This document shows positions 51,896-60,104 of a DNA stretch of 64,000 nucleotides, piece after piece. Within the stretch, counting starts at the first letter, position 1; every line of letters begins with the position of its first letter. The stretch covers positions 2,046,001-2,110,000 of the forward strand of contig OZ220718.1 of NCBI GenBank assembly GCA_965116765.1. Direction: 5' to 3'. A program made the position numbers and the translations under genes. Below the pieces are notes generated by a model. The model saw nothing but the letters and a program-made list of their open reading frames with translations, was not told the DNA's origin and ran no database searches. This DNA comes from JAJEEA01 sp965116765 (GTDB lineage: Bacteria > Acidobacteriota > Vicinamibacteria > Vicinamibacterales > UBA8438).

Positions 51896-53089
51896 GTGAC
51901 CGATCGCACCCGCTTCATCGTGCTCGCGCTGACGCTGCCCATCATGGCCTACACGCTGGTCGGCAGCGTGCTGGGGCGCGTGGTCGCCCAGGAAGGCGCC
52001 TACCGGCACCTCCGGATCTTCGAGGAGGTGGTGTCGCTGGTCACCAGCAACTACGTCGAGGAGGTCGACGCCGATCTCATCATGCAGGGCGCGCTGTGGG
52101 GGCTGGCGGAAGGGCTCGACCCGGAGAGCTCGTACCTGACCGCCGACGAGGTCCGACTCCACGACGCGGGGCCCGACGACGCGGACGCCGGTGTCGGCCT
52201 GACCCTGACCCGCCAGTACTACGTCCAGGTCGTGGGGGCGCGGGACGGCTCGCCCGCCGCCGCGGCCGGCCTCCGGCCCGGAGACTATCTCCGCCAGATC
52301 GACGGGAACCCGACGCGGATGATGTCTACCGTCCGCGCCCGGCAGCTCCTCCGCGGGACCCCGGGATCGACGGTCAGCCTGGAGATCATCCGCGGCAACG
52401 CGGCCGAGCCGGTCACCCTGGAGATCGAGCGCGGCGAGGCCAGGTCCGCCAACGTCACCAGCCGCATCGCGACGCCTGGCGTCGGCTATCTCCGCATCTC
52501 GGAGTTCGACGCCGCCACCGTGGGGGCGATCGGGGCCGCCGGCGAGACCCTGGCGGGACAGGGGGCGGAGAGCCTCGTCATCGATCTCCGCGGCACCGCG
52601 ACGGGGTCGTTCGAGACCGGGATCGCGGCGGCGGAGCTGTTCACCGACGCCGACCCGCTCGTGATGCGCGAGACGTCGAGCGAGCGGGAGCCCGTCGCCC
52701 GCGGCCCCCGCCAGCCCTCCATCGCGGGGCCGGTGGTGCTGCTGACCGACTTCGGCACGGCCGGGGCGGCGGAGCTGTTCGCGGCCGCCCTCACCGACGC
52801 GGGCCGGGCCGACACGGTGGGCGTCCGGACCGCGGGCCGGGTGGCCGAGCAGACCCTGGTGAGGCTGCCCGACGGCGGCGGCCTCCTGCTGTCGTCGACG
52901 CGGTACCTGACCGCGTCCGGCGAGCCGATTCACCGACAGGGGGTCGCGGCCGCGGTCCCGGTCCAGGCACCGGCGCCCGAGCTCGATCCGGCGTCGCCGG
53001 CGACCCCGGACGAGGACCCGGGCGACCCCGTGCTCGAACGGGCGATCGAGCACCTCGCCGGCGGTTCGGAGCAGGAGTCGGCGCCGTAG
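51896..53089 (+). CDS. S41 C-terminal processing protease homologue lacking catalytic residues
   Basis: This 397-residue protein has an N-terminal membrane anchor (residues ~8-28) and a CtpA-like N-terminal helical region. A PDZ domain (GSPAAAAGLRPGDYLRQIDG) and an S41 core follow (GVGYLRISEFD, then SLVIDLRGT). In active enzymes the core continues with a serine in a GSASASE-type loop and a lysine in TFGKG. Here the loop reads GTAGAAE with Gly290 in the serine position, and TAGRVAE with Arg315 in the lysine position. It is therefore probably an inactive scaffold. GTG 51896 follows GAGG. The stop codon lies inside element copy H. Confidence 0.82.
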   Translation: MTDRTRFIVLALTLPIMAYTLVGSVLGRVVAQEGAYRHLRIFEEVVSLVTSNYVEEVDADLIMQGALWGLAEGLDPESSYLTADEVRLHDAGPDDADAGVGLTLTRQYYVQVVGARDGSPAAAAGLRPGDYLRQIDGNPTRMMSTVRARQLLRGTPGSTVSLEIIRGNAAEPVTLEIERGEARSANVTSRIATPGVGYLRISEFDAATVGAIGAAGETLAGQGAESLVIDLRGTATGSFETGIAAAELFTDADPLVMRETSSEREPVARGPRQPSIAGPVVLLTDFGTAGAAELFAAALTDAGRADTVGVRTAGRVAEQTLVRLPDGGGLLLSSTRYLTASGEPIHRQGVAAAVPVQAPAPELDPASPATPDEDPGDPVLERAIEHLAGGSEQESAP

Positions 53090-53212
53090 GCACGGCGCGG
53101 ACCCCTGGAGGATCGGTCGGGGAGGGCCGGGAGTCGGCGCCGCAGCCTCGGGGCAGGGCTCCCGGGGGCTCGGCCGGACGCCGGGCGGAGCCGCGACGAC
53201 CGGGGGGTCAGC
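53071..53212 (+). repeat. Dispersed palindromic element, two degraded copies H1 and H2
   Basis: H1 (53071-53127) keeps AGGAGTCGGCGCCGTAGGCACGG-type sequence and the following GGATCGGTCGGGG. H2 (53129-53212) keeps GGGAGTCGGCGCCG, GGCTCCCGGG, GCCGGGCGGAGCCG and CGACGACCGGG. The TAG of H1 is the stop codon of the S41-like gene. Confidence 0.6.
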
Positions 53213-53230
53213 GGCCACGCCATCGAGCGT

Positions 53231-53260
53231 TTGACTGATTCGTGCGGGGATTGCTATATT
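53231..53260 (+). promoter_or_regulatory. Sigma-70-type promoter of tRNA-Val and probably thrS
   Basis: TTGACT (53231-53236) and TATATT (53255-53260) are separated by 18 bases. Transcription would begin about 30 bases before the tRNA. It is the best promoter match in the window. Confidence 0.75.
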
Positions 53261-53299
53261 TTAGTGTTTCGGGGTGTCCCGGGCTTGCCCCGACTGTCT

Positions 53300-53377
53300 A
53301 GGCGCGTAGCTCAGTCTGGTTAGAGCGCCTGCTTGACACGCAGGAGGTCGGCGGTTCGAGTCCGCCCGTGCCTACCA
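53300..53377 (+). tRNA. tRNA-Val (GAC), CCA encoded
   Basis: The cloverleaf is complete. The acceptor stem is AGGCGCG with CGTGCCT and the D arm is GCTC..GAGC. The anticodon stem CCTGC/GCAGG carries loop TTGACAC (anticodon GAC), and the T arm is GGCGG-TTCGAGT-CCGCC. The terminal ACCA is in the DNA. The thrS gene starts 47 bases later with no visible promoter between. Confidence 0.95.
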
Positions 53378-53424
53378 CTTCCGCAGGACCCGCTACCCGT
53401 ACAGCACGACGACGCCAGACGATC

Positions 53425-55365
53425 ATGGATCAGGTGACGGTCACCCTCCCGGACGGCTCCACGCGGCAGATGCCGGCGGGGACCCCCGTGCGCGCCGTCG
53501 CCGAGGGCATCTCGCCCCGCCTCGCCAGGGCGGCGCTGGCCGCCACCGTCGGCGACCGCATGGTCGACCTGAGCCACCCCCTCGAGGAGGACGCGCCGGT
53601 CCGCATCGTGACGCGGGACGGGCCGGACGCCCTCGAGCTCTACCGGCACAGCACCGCGCACCTCCTGGCCGCCGCCGTCACCGCCCTCTTCCCGGAGGCC
53701 CAGTGCGGCATCGGGCCGCCGACCGAGGACGGGTTCTTCTACGACTTCGTCGTGCACCGCCCGTTCGTGCCCGAGGACCTCGAGGCCATCGAGGCCAAGA
53801 TGCGCGAGATCGCGCGGCAGGATCTGGCCTACGAGCGCAAGATGATGCCGAAGGCGGAGGCCAAGCGCTACTTCGCCGACCGCGGCGAGCCCCTCAAGGT
53901 CGAGCTCATCGAGGAGAAGGGCGGGCCGGTCGTCTCGTGCTACACCATCGACGACGTGTTCATGGACTTCTGCACCGGCCCCCACGTGCCCTCGAGCGGG
54001 GCCCTCAAGGCGTTCCGGGTGCTGACGAGCTCGAACGCGTACTGGAAGGGAGACGCCCGCAACCAGCCGATGCAGCGCATCTACGGCACCGCCTTCTTCA
54101 CCGAGAAGGCCCTCGCCGAGCACGTGCACCGGCTGGAGGAGGCCAAGAAGCGCGACCACCGCAAGCTGGGGCGCGAGTTGGGGCTCTTCACGTTCCACCA
54201 GTGGGCGCCGGGGGCCGCGTTCTGGCTCGCGCACGGCACCACCCTGTGGAACCTCCTCGCCGGGTACATGCGGGAGAGCCTGTTCCCCGAGGGCTACGTC
54301 GAGCTGCGGACGCCGCTGGTCTACAACAAGCGGCTCTGGGAGACCTCGGGCCACTGGGCGCACTACGAGGAGAACATGCTGCGGGTCGAGTCGGAGGGCG
54401 AGACCTACAGCCTCAAGCCCATGAACTGCCCGGGGCACATGCTGGTCTTCGCGAGCGAGGTCCGCAGCTACCGCGACCTGCCCATCCGGTACCACGACCA
54501 GAGCGTGCTGCACCGCGACGAGGCGTCCGGCGTGCTCGCGGGGCTGACCCGGGCCCGGCAGTTCTGCCAGGACGACGCCCACTGCTTCGTCGCCCCCGAC
54601 CAGATCGCGGGCGAGGTCGAGCGGCTGCTGCGCCTCGTGCAGCGGGTCTACGCCGACTTCGGGCTCGAGTTCGCGGTGGAGCTGTCGACACGGCCCGAGA
54701 CGTTCCTGGGCGAGACCGCCACGTGGGACCAGGCCGAGGCCCAGCTCAGGGAAGCGCTCGAGGCGGCCGGCCAGGCCTACCGCATCGCCGAGGGCGAGGG
54801 CAACTTCTACGGGCCCAAGATCGACTTCCACGTCGTCGACGCCATCGGCCGCAACTGGCAGTGCGCGACGATTCAGCTCGACTACCAGCTTCCCGAGCGG
54901 TTCCAGCTGAAGTACATCGGCGAGGACAACGCCGAGCATCGCCCCGTGGTCATCCACCGGGCCATCTTCGGCAGCTTCGAGCGGTTCATCGCCCTGCTCA
55001 TCGAGCACTACGCCGGCGCGTTCCCGCTGTGGCTGGCCCCGGTGCAGGCGGTGGTCGTGCCCATCGCCGATCGCCACCGCGACTACGCCGAATCGGTGGA
55101 GGCCCGCCTGCGCGCGGCCGGCCTGCGGGTCGAGGTGGACGTCCGGCACGAGAAAATGGGGTATAAGATTCGCTCGGCGCAGCTCCGGAAGATCCCGTAC
55201 ATGCTGGTCACCGGCGACCGCGAGGCGGGCGACGGGGCCGTGGCCGTCCGGCACCGGCGGGACGGCGACCTCGGGGCGAGCCCGGTCGACGACTTCATCG
55301 CCGCCGCCCTCGACGAGGTGCAGCGGCGCGGGGCCCGCGACCGCGCTCGGGCGGCGCACCGGTGA
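53425..55365 (+). CDS. thrS: Threonyl-tRNA synthetase
   Basis: This 646-residue class II synthetase charges tRNA-Thr. It has an N-terminal TGS domain (VTVTLPDGSTRQMPAG) and an editing/SAD domain (HSTAHLLAAAV, then the CYTIDDVFMDFCTGPHV zinc/editing segment). The catalytic core has zinc ligands Cys335 in MNCPGH, His in HRDEASGV and His in HRAIFGSFERF. The anticodon-binding domain is at the end. ATG 53425 is chosen because the TGS domain begins there. It heads the classical thrS-infC-rpmI-rplT-pheST cluster. Confidence 0.97.
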   Translation: MDQVTVTLPDGSTRQMPAGTPVRAVAEGISPRLARAALAATVGDRMVDLSHPLEEDAPVRIVTRDGPDALELYRHSTAHLLAAAVTALFPEAQCGIGPPTEDGFFYDFVVHRPFVPEDLEAIEAKMREIARQDLAYERKMMPKAEAKRYFADRGEPLKVELIEEKGGPVVSCYTIDDVFMDFCTGPHVPSSGALKAFRVLTSSNAYWKGDARNQPMQRIYGTAFFTEKALAEHVHRLEEAKKRDHRKLGRELGLFTFHQWAPGAAFWLAHGTTLWNLLAGYMRESLFPEGYVELRTPLVYNKRLWETSGHWAHYEENMLRVESEGETYSLKPMNCPGHMLVFASEVRSYRDLPIRYHDQSVLHRDEASGVLAGLTRARQFCQDDAHCFVAPDQIAGEVERLLRLVQRVYADFGLEFAVELSTRPETFLGETATWDQAEAQLREALEAAGQAYRIAEGEGNFYGPKIDFHVVDAIGRNWQCATIQLDYQLPERFQLKYIGEDNAEHRPVVIHRAIFGSFERFIALLIEHYAGAFPLWLAPVQAVVVPIADRHRDYAESVEARLRAAGLRVEVDVRHEKMGYKIRSAQLRKIPYMLVTGDREAGDGAVAVRHRRDGDLGASPVDDFIAAALDEVQRRGARDRARAAHR

Positions 55366-55404
55366 CGCCGCCCGCGCCCGCGCCACTTTCACAAGGGGGA
55401 CGCC

Positions 55405-55962
55405 ATCGCTTTTGTTCGTAATCAACGGCGTGAGGTCCGGACGCGCACGAACGAGCGGATTCGCGTGCGCGAGATCCGGGTCATAGACGACACGGGTCAG
55501 CAGCTCGGCATCATGTCGCCGCCGCAGGCGCTGGCCATCGCCCGGGAGAAGGGGCTCGACCTCGTCGAGATCTCCCCGACGGCGTCGCCGCCCGTCTGCC
55601 GCATCATGGACTACGGGCGCTATCACTACCAGGAACAGAAGCGCACCCGCGAAGCGCGCAAGAACCAGAAGTCGATCGAGCTCAAGGAGATCAAGTTCCG
55701 GCCCAAGGTGGACGAGCACGACTACAACTTCAAGAAGAAGCACATCGAGCGCATCGTCAAGGAAGGCGACAAGGTGAAGGCCACGATATTCTTCCGCGGA
55801 CGGGAGATGGCCCACCCCGACTTCGGGCGGCGCATTCTCGATCGCCTCGTCGTGGACCTCGAGGGCGTGGCCGCGGCCGAGACGCACCCGAGCATGCAGG
55901 GCAACCAGATGCACATCATCCTGTCCGGCGTCGGCAGCGGCAAGAAGGGACAGGGGAGCTGA
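55405..55962 (+). CDS. infC: Translation initiation factor IF-3, ATC start codon
   Basis: This 185-residue factor keeps ribosomal subunits apart and checks the initiator tRNA. Signatures are NERIRVREIRVIDDTGQQLG, DLVEISPTASPPVCRIMDYG and the C-terminal domain with DYNFKKKHIERIV. Homology runs upstream of the first GTG (55465), and no ATG exists in frame. ATC 55405, with AAGGGGGA just before it, gives the expected (M)AFVRNQRREVRTRTNERIRV. Rare AUU/AUC starts are the known basis of IF-3 autoregulation. The next gene, rpmI, begins seven bases after the stop. Confidence 0.93.
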   Translation: MAFVRNQRREVRTRTNERIRVREIRVIDDTGQQLGIMSPPQALAIAREKGLDLVEISPTASPPVCRIMDYGRYHYQEQKRTREARKNQKSIELKEIKFRPKVDEHDYNFKKKHIERIVKEGDKVKATIFFRGREMAHPDFGRRILDRLVVDLEGVAAAETHPSMQGNQMHIILSGVGSGKKGQGS

Positions 55963-55969
55963 GACTCGA

Positions 55970-56167
55970 ATGCCGAAGATGAAGACACACCGCGGGGCCG
56001 CGAAGCGCTTCAAGACGACGGCCAGCGGCAAGGTGGTGCGCAGCCAGTCGTTGAAGCAGCACATCCTGACGAGCAAGACGACCAAGCGGAAGCGGAACCT
56101 CCGGAAGTCGGCCCTGATCTCGGCCGCCGACACCCGCCGCGTTCAGCGCCTGCTGCCGAACGGATAG
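55970..56167 (+). CDS. rpmI: Ribosomal protein bL35
   Basis: This 65-residue basic protein of the large subunit opens MPKMKTHRGAAKRFKTTASG and has HILTSKTTKRKRNLRK, standard for bL35. It lies between infC and rplT in the usual order. GGGAG is upstream. Confidence 0.97.
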   Translation: MPKMKTHRGAAKRFKTTASGKVVRSQSLKQHILTSKTTKRKRNLRKSALISAADTRRVQRLLPNG

Positions 56168-56224
56168 CGGAATGGACCGGGCGGCGGGAGCCGCCCCGAG
56201 CGACGGATTGAGGGAGTTGAACGG

Positions 56225-56593
56225 ATGCCGCGAGTCAAGCGTGGATCGGTGCGGCGCGCGAAGCGCAAGAAGCTGCTGGCGCGCACCAAGGGCTTCTTCG
56301 GCACGAAGAGCAAGCTCTACAGGGCCGCGAAGGAGGCCGGCGACAAGGCGGCCGAGTACGCCTACGTCGGCCGCCGGCTGAAGAAGCGCGACTTCCGCCG
56401 CCTGTGGATTCTGCGCATCAACGCCGCCGCGCGCGAGCACGGGCTCAGCTACAGCCGGTTCATGCACGGCCTCGGCGCGGCCGGGGTCGCCCTCGACCGC
56501 AAGAGCCTCGCCGACCTCGCGGTGGCGGAGCCCGCCGCCTTCGCGCAGCTCGCGGCCCAGGCGGCGCTGCAGGACCGCAGCGCGCACCCGTGA
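56225..56593 (+). CDS. rplT: Ribosomal protein bL20
   Basis: This 122-residue large-subunit protein, needed for early 50S assembly, opens MPRVKRGSVRRAKRKKLLAR and contains AYVGRRLKKRDFRRLWI and INAAAREHGLSYS. GGGAG precedes the ATG. The stop TGA overlaps the GTG start of pheS (GTGA). No L20-binding pseudoknot leader was looked for in detail. Confidence 0.97.
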   Translation: MPRVKRGSVRRAKRKKLLARTKGFFGTKSKLYRAAKEAGDKAAEYAYVGRRLKKRDFRRLWILRINAAAREHGLSYSRFMHGLGAAGVALDRKSLADLAVAEPAAFAQLAAQAALQDRSAHP

Positions 56594-57636
56594 CCCCCCC
56601 GAGCGACATCGACGCCATCCGCGCCGCCTTCCGGGCGGACCTCGCGGCGGTCTCGTCCGAGCCCGATCTGCAGGCGGTGCGGGACCGGTACCTCGGCCGC
56701 AAGCGGGGCGCCGTCGCGGCGCTGATGAAGCAGGTGGCGGGCGCGCCCCCCGAGGTCCGGCCCGCCCTCGGCAAGGGGGCCAACGTCCTCAAGCGCGAGA
56801 TCGAGCACGGGCTCGAGGAGCGGCGCGAGGCGTTGCGGGTCGCGGCGAGGCCGGCCGGGGCCGTCGACGTCACCCTGCCGGGCCGCGCGGCGCCGTTCGG
56901 GCGCCGCCACCCCCTGACCCTGATCCGCGAGCAGGTCGAGTCGATCTTCGAGGCGTGGGGCTTCGAGATCCTCCAGGGCCCGCAGGTCGAGGACGACTAC
57001 CACAACTTCGAGGCCCTGAACATGCCGCCGGACCACCCGGCCCGCGACATGCAGGACACGTTCTACCTGGACGGCGCGATGCCCGGCGAGGGCACCCCGG
57101 CGACCCTCCTCCGCACCCACACCTCGGGCATGCAGATCCGCTACATGGAGCGGCACGAGCCGCCGGTGCGCATCATCGCCCCCGGGCTCGTCTACCGCCG
57201 CGACACCCCCGATCTGACCCACTCGCCCATGTTCATGCAGGTGGAGGGGCTGATGGTCGACGAGGGGATCACGATGGCGGACCTGAAGGGGACGCTCGTC
57301 GGCTTCCTCAAGGCGTTCTTCGACCCCGGCACCCGGGTCATGTTCCGGCCGAGCTTCTTCCCGTACACCGAGCCGAGCGCCGAGGTCTTCATCAGCTGCG
57401 TCTTCTGCGGCGACGACGGGTGCGCGGTCTGCAAGCAGACCGGCTGGCTCGAGATCCTCGGCTGCGGCATGGTGCACCCGGCCGTCTTCGAGGCGGTGGG
57501 CTACGATCCGGAGCGCTATACCGGCTGGGCGTTCGGCCTCGGCATCGACCGCGTCGCCCTCCTCAAGTACCGGGTCGAGGACATCCGCCTCTTCTACGAC
57601 AACGACTTGCGCCTGCTGGAGCAGTTTCCCCATTGA
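56590..57636 (+). CDS. pheS: Phenylalanyl-tRNA synthetase alpha subunit
   Basis: This 348-residue class II catalytic subunit has an N-terminal coiled coil (to ~residue 85). Motif 2 lies around YRRDTPDLTHSPMFMQVEGL, and FRPSFFPYTEPSAEV and motif 3, AFGLGIDRVALLKY, follow. Zinc-type cysteines CVFCGDDGCAVC are present, as in some bacterial PheS. It starts at GTG 56590, overlapping rplT by GTGA, and overlaps pheT by TTGA, so translation is coupled throughout. Confidence 0.96.
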   Translation: MTPPSDIDAIRAAFRADLAAVSSEPDLQAVRDRYLGRKRGAVAALMKQVAGAPPEVRPALGKGANVLKREIEHGLEERREALRVAARPAGAVDVTLPGRAAPFGRRHPLTLIREQVESIFEAWGFEILQGPQVEDDYHNFEALNMPPDHPARDMQDTFYLDGAMPGEGTPATLLRTHTSGMQIRYMERHEPPVRIIAPGLVYRRDTPDLTHSPMFMQVEGLMVDEGITMADLKGTLVGFLKAFFDPGTRVMFRPSFFPYTEPSAEVFISCVFCGDDGCAVCKQTGWLEILGCGMVHPAVFEAVGYDPERYTGWAFGLGIDRVALLKYRVEDIRLFYDNDLRLLEQFPH

Positions 57637-59717
57637 GAGTCCTCGTGTCGTGGCTGCGGGAGCTCGTCGACGTTCCGGCCGGCGTCGACGAGCTGGCTGA
57701 CCGGCTGACCATGTGCGGGTTCGAGGTCGGCGCGGTCGAGCCCTGGCCGGCCGACCCCCGCACCCCGGGCGCCGAGCCCGACGCGGTGCTCGACCTCGAG
57801 ATCACCACGAACCGCCCCGACTGCCTGTCGGTGCTCGGCATCGCGCGCGAGGTCGCCACCGCCTGGGACACCGGGCTCCGGACGCCGCCGGCGGCGGACG
57901 CAGGGTCCGACCCCGGCGCGGCGGACGCCATCGCCATCACCATCGAAGACCCCGACCTCTGTCCCCGCTACGCCGGCGCGCTCGCGCAGGTGACGGTGGG
58001 GCCGTCGCCGCCGTGGCTGGCGCGGCGGCTCGAAGCGGCCGACGTGCGCCCCATCAACAACGTCGTCGACGTCACCAACTACGTCATGCTCGAGCTGGGG
58101 CACCCCATGCACGCGTTCGACCTCGATCGGCTCGCCGGCCCCGAGATCCGCGTGCGCCGGGCCCGCGCCGGCGAGACCGTCCGCACCCTCGACGGCGCGG
58201 ACCGGACCCTCGACCCCGACATGCTGGTCATCGCCGACGCCGAGCGGCCGCAGGCGGTGGCCGGGGTCATGGGCGGGGCCGCCTCGGAGGTCGGCGCCGA
58301 CACGCGCACGATCGTGCTGGAGGCCGCCTGGTTCGACCCCATCTCGGTCCGCCGCACCAGCCGGCGGCTGGGGCTCGCCACCGACGCCTCCTACCGGTTC
58401 GAGCGCGGGGCCGACGTCGCGGCGCCGCCCGCCGCGATTCGCCGCGCCCACCGGCTGCTCGCCGACATCGGCGCGGGAACCCCCCGCGGCGCCCTCGTCG
58501 ACCGCTTTCCCGCCCCGCCGCAACCGATCGAGGTACGGCTGCGCCACGCCCGGATCGGACGCGTGCTCGGCCAGTCCATCGACGAGGGCTTCGTGGCGCC
58601 GGCGCTCGCGCGCCTCGGCTTCGAGCCGACGCCCGCGGCGGAGGACGACGGCCCCGCCTGGCGTGTCCGGGTCCCGACGTTCCGGGTGGACGTCAGGCGG
58701 GAAGAGGACCTGATAGAGGAGATCGCCCGCCATCACGGCTACGACCAGATCCCGACCACGTTCCCGGCCCTGACCCGGCCCGCGCCGGCGCCCGGCCCCT
58801 GGCGGGCCCGCGATCGTCTCGTGCGCCGCCTGCTGACCGGGGCCGGCTTCTCCGAGGCCGTCACCTACGGGTTCGTCGAAGAGGCGGCGGCCCGCGCCGT
58901 CCACCCCGACGCCGGGGACGTCGTGGCCCTGCGCAACCCGTTGTCCGAACGCGGCGCCGTGCTCCGACCCTCGCTGATCGCCGGCCTCGTCGACTCGGTG
59001 GTCCACAACCGGCGCCGCGAACGGCACGACGTGCGGCTCTTCGAGATCGGCAGCCGCTTCCGCCAGGGCGACGGAGAGACCCCGGCCCTCGGCGTCGCCA
59101 TCGCCGGCGCGGGGACGGCGGCGCACTGGAGCGCCCCCGCCCGGCGGGCGGACCTGTTCGACCTGACCGGGGTCATCGCGCGGCTGTGCTCGGGCTTCGG
59201 CCTGGAAGCGTCGTTCGAGCCGGCGACGGCGGACCACCTGGTGGCGGGGCGGCGCGCCCGCGTGCACGTCGGAGCCGGCGGCGACCGCGCCGTGCTCGGC
59301 GAGGCCGGCCAGCTCGATCCGGGGTTCGCGGCGGCGCGGGGCATGCCCGGATCGGACCCGGTGTACGTGGCCGAGCTCGATCTGCGGCGGCTCGATCTCG
59401 GCGCCTTCGATCGCCTGCGCGCGGCTCCCGTGCCCCGTCATCCGTCCGTCACGCGCGACCTCTCGGTCGAGATCGACGACGCCTTGCCTGCCGCGCAGGT
59501 TCGTGACACGATCCGGGCGGCGGCCGGGCCGACCCTCGTCGAGGTCGTCGAAGTCGACCGGTACACGGGATCGGGGGTGGCCGCGGGCGCCGTCAGCCTG
59601 TCGGTCCGCCTGACGTTCCGCGCCCCCGACCGGACGCTGACCGATACCGAAGTCCAACGAAGCACCGACGCGGTGCTGCAGGCGCTCGCGGAAGCCCATC
59701 ACGCGAAACAGCGTTAG
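57633..59717 (+). CDS. pheT: Phenylalanyl-tRNA synthetase beta subunit lacking the tRNA-binding (EMAP) domain
   Basis: This 694-residue subunit carries B3/B4 editing, B5 and catalytic-like domains and the C-terminal ferredoxin-fold anticodon-binding domain (PRHPSVTRDLSVEIDD). The start is TTG 57633, because (M)RVLVSWLRELVDVP matches the family opening. Between LTMCGFEVGAVE and DLEITTNRPDCLS there are only ~15 residues where standard PheT has ~110, so the OB-fold EMAP domain is absent. Overall length is ~100 residues short of usual for that reason alone. The editing domain includes NNVVDVTNYVMLELGHPMHA. Confidence 0.95.
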   Translation: MRVLVSWLRELVDVPAGVDELADRLTMCGFEVGAVEPWPADPRTPGAEPDAVLDLEITTNRPDCLSVLGIAREVATAWDTGLRTPPAADAGSDPGAADAIAITIEDPDLCPRYAGALAQVTVGPSPPWLARRLEAADVRPINNVVDVTNYVMLELGHPMHAFDLDRLAGPEIRVRRARAGETVRTLDGADRTLDPDMLVIADAERPQAVAGVMGGAASEVGADTRTIVLEAAWFDPISVRRTSRRLGLATDASYRFERGADVAAPPAAIRRAHRLLADIGAGTPRGALVDRFPAPPQPIEVRLRHARIGRVLGQSIDEGFVAPALARLGFEPTPAAEDDGPAWRVRVPTFRVDVRREEDLIEEIARHHGYDQIPTTFPALTRPAPAPGPWRARDRLVRRLLTGAGFSEAVTYGFVEEAAARAVHPDAGDVVALRNPLSERGAVLRPSLIAGLVDSVVHNRRRERHDVRLFEIGSRFRQGDGETPALGVAIAGAGTAAHWSAPARRADLFDLTGVIARLCSGFGLEASFEPATADHLVAGRRARVHVGAGGDRAVLGEAGQLDPGFAAARGMPGSDPVYVAELDLRRLDLGAFDRLRAAPVPRHPSVTRDLSVEIDDALPAAQVRDTIRAAAGPTLVEVVEVDRYTGSGVAAGAVSLSVRLTFRAPDRTLTDTEVQRSTDAVLQALAEAHHAKQR

Positions 59718-59783
59718 GCGATCGATACGCGCACGAGGCGACGGGCGTCGCAGAGAGGGCGCCCGCGCCACGAGGAGTCGCTC

Positions 59784-60062
59784 ATGGTGAAGACGGAAGC
59801 CCCCCTGGAACTGAAGCCCATCGAGCAGTTGGCGGAACGGGTTCAGTCCCTCGTCGAAGTGCTCGGAACCACCCGCGAGGAGCTGAAGCTCGCCCTCGAC
59901 GACAACACCCGCCTGTCGGGCGAGGTCGAGGAGCTCCGCGGCAAGCTGAAGGCGGCCGAGGAGCAGCAGGAAACGCAGCTCCTGGAGGTCCAGTCCGAGC
60001 GCGACGAGATCCGCGACCGCATCACCCGGATGCTGGAGCAGATCGAAGAGATCAGCCTGTAG
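59784..60062 (+). CDS. ZapB-like coiled-coil cell-division protein
   Basis: This 92-residue protein is an almost continuous coiled coil (LAERVQSLVEVLGTTREELK, then ERDEIRDRITRMLEQIEEIS). It has GAGGAG before ATG 59784 and lies 42 bases upstream of zapA. Size, coiled coil and position fit ZapB-type proteins, which bind ZapA at the Z ring. Sequence similarity to ZapB itself is low complexity, so the name is a best guess. Confidence 0.75.
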   Translation: MVKTEAPLELKPIEQLAERVQSLVEVLGTTREELKLALDDNTRLSGEVEELRGKLKAAEEQQETQLLEVQSERDEIRDRITRMLEQIEEISL

Positions 60063-60104
60063 CAGCTCGCGGCGGGGCCCGTCCGCTCCCGCCGCCGCCC
60101 CTCC

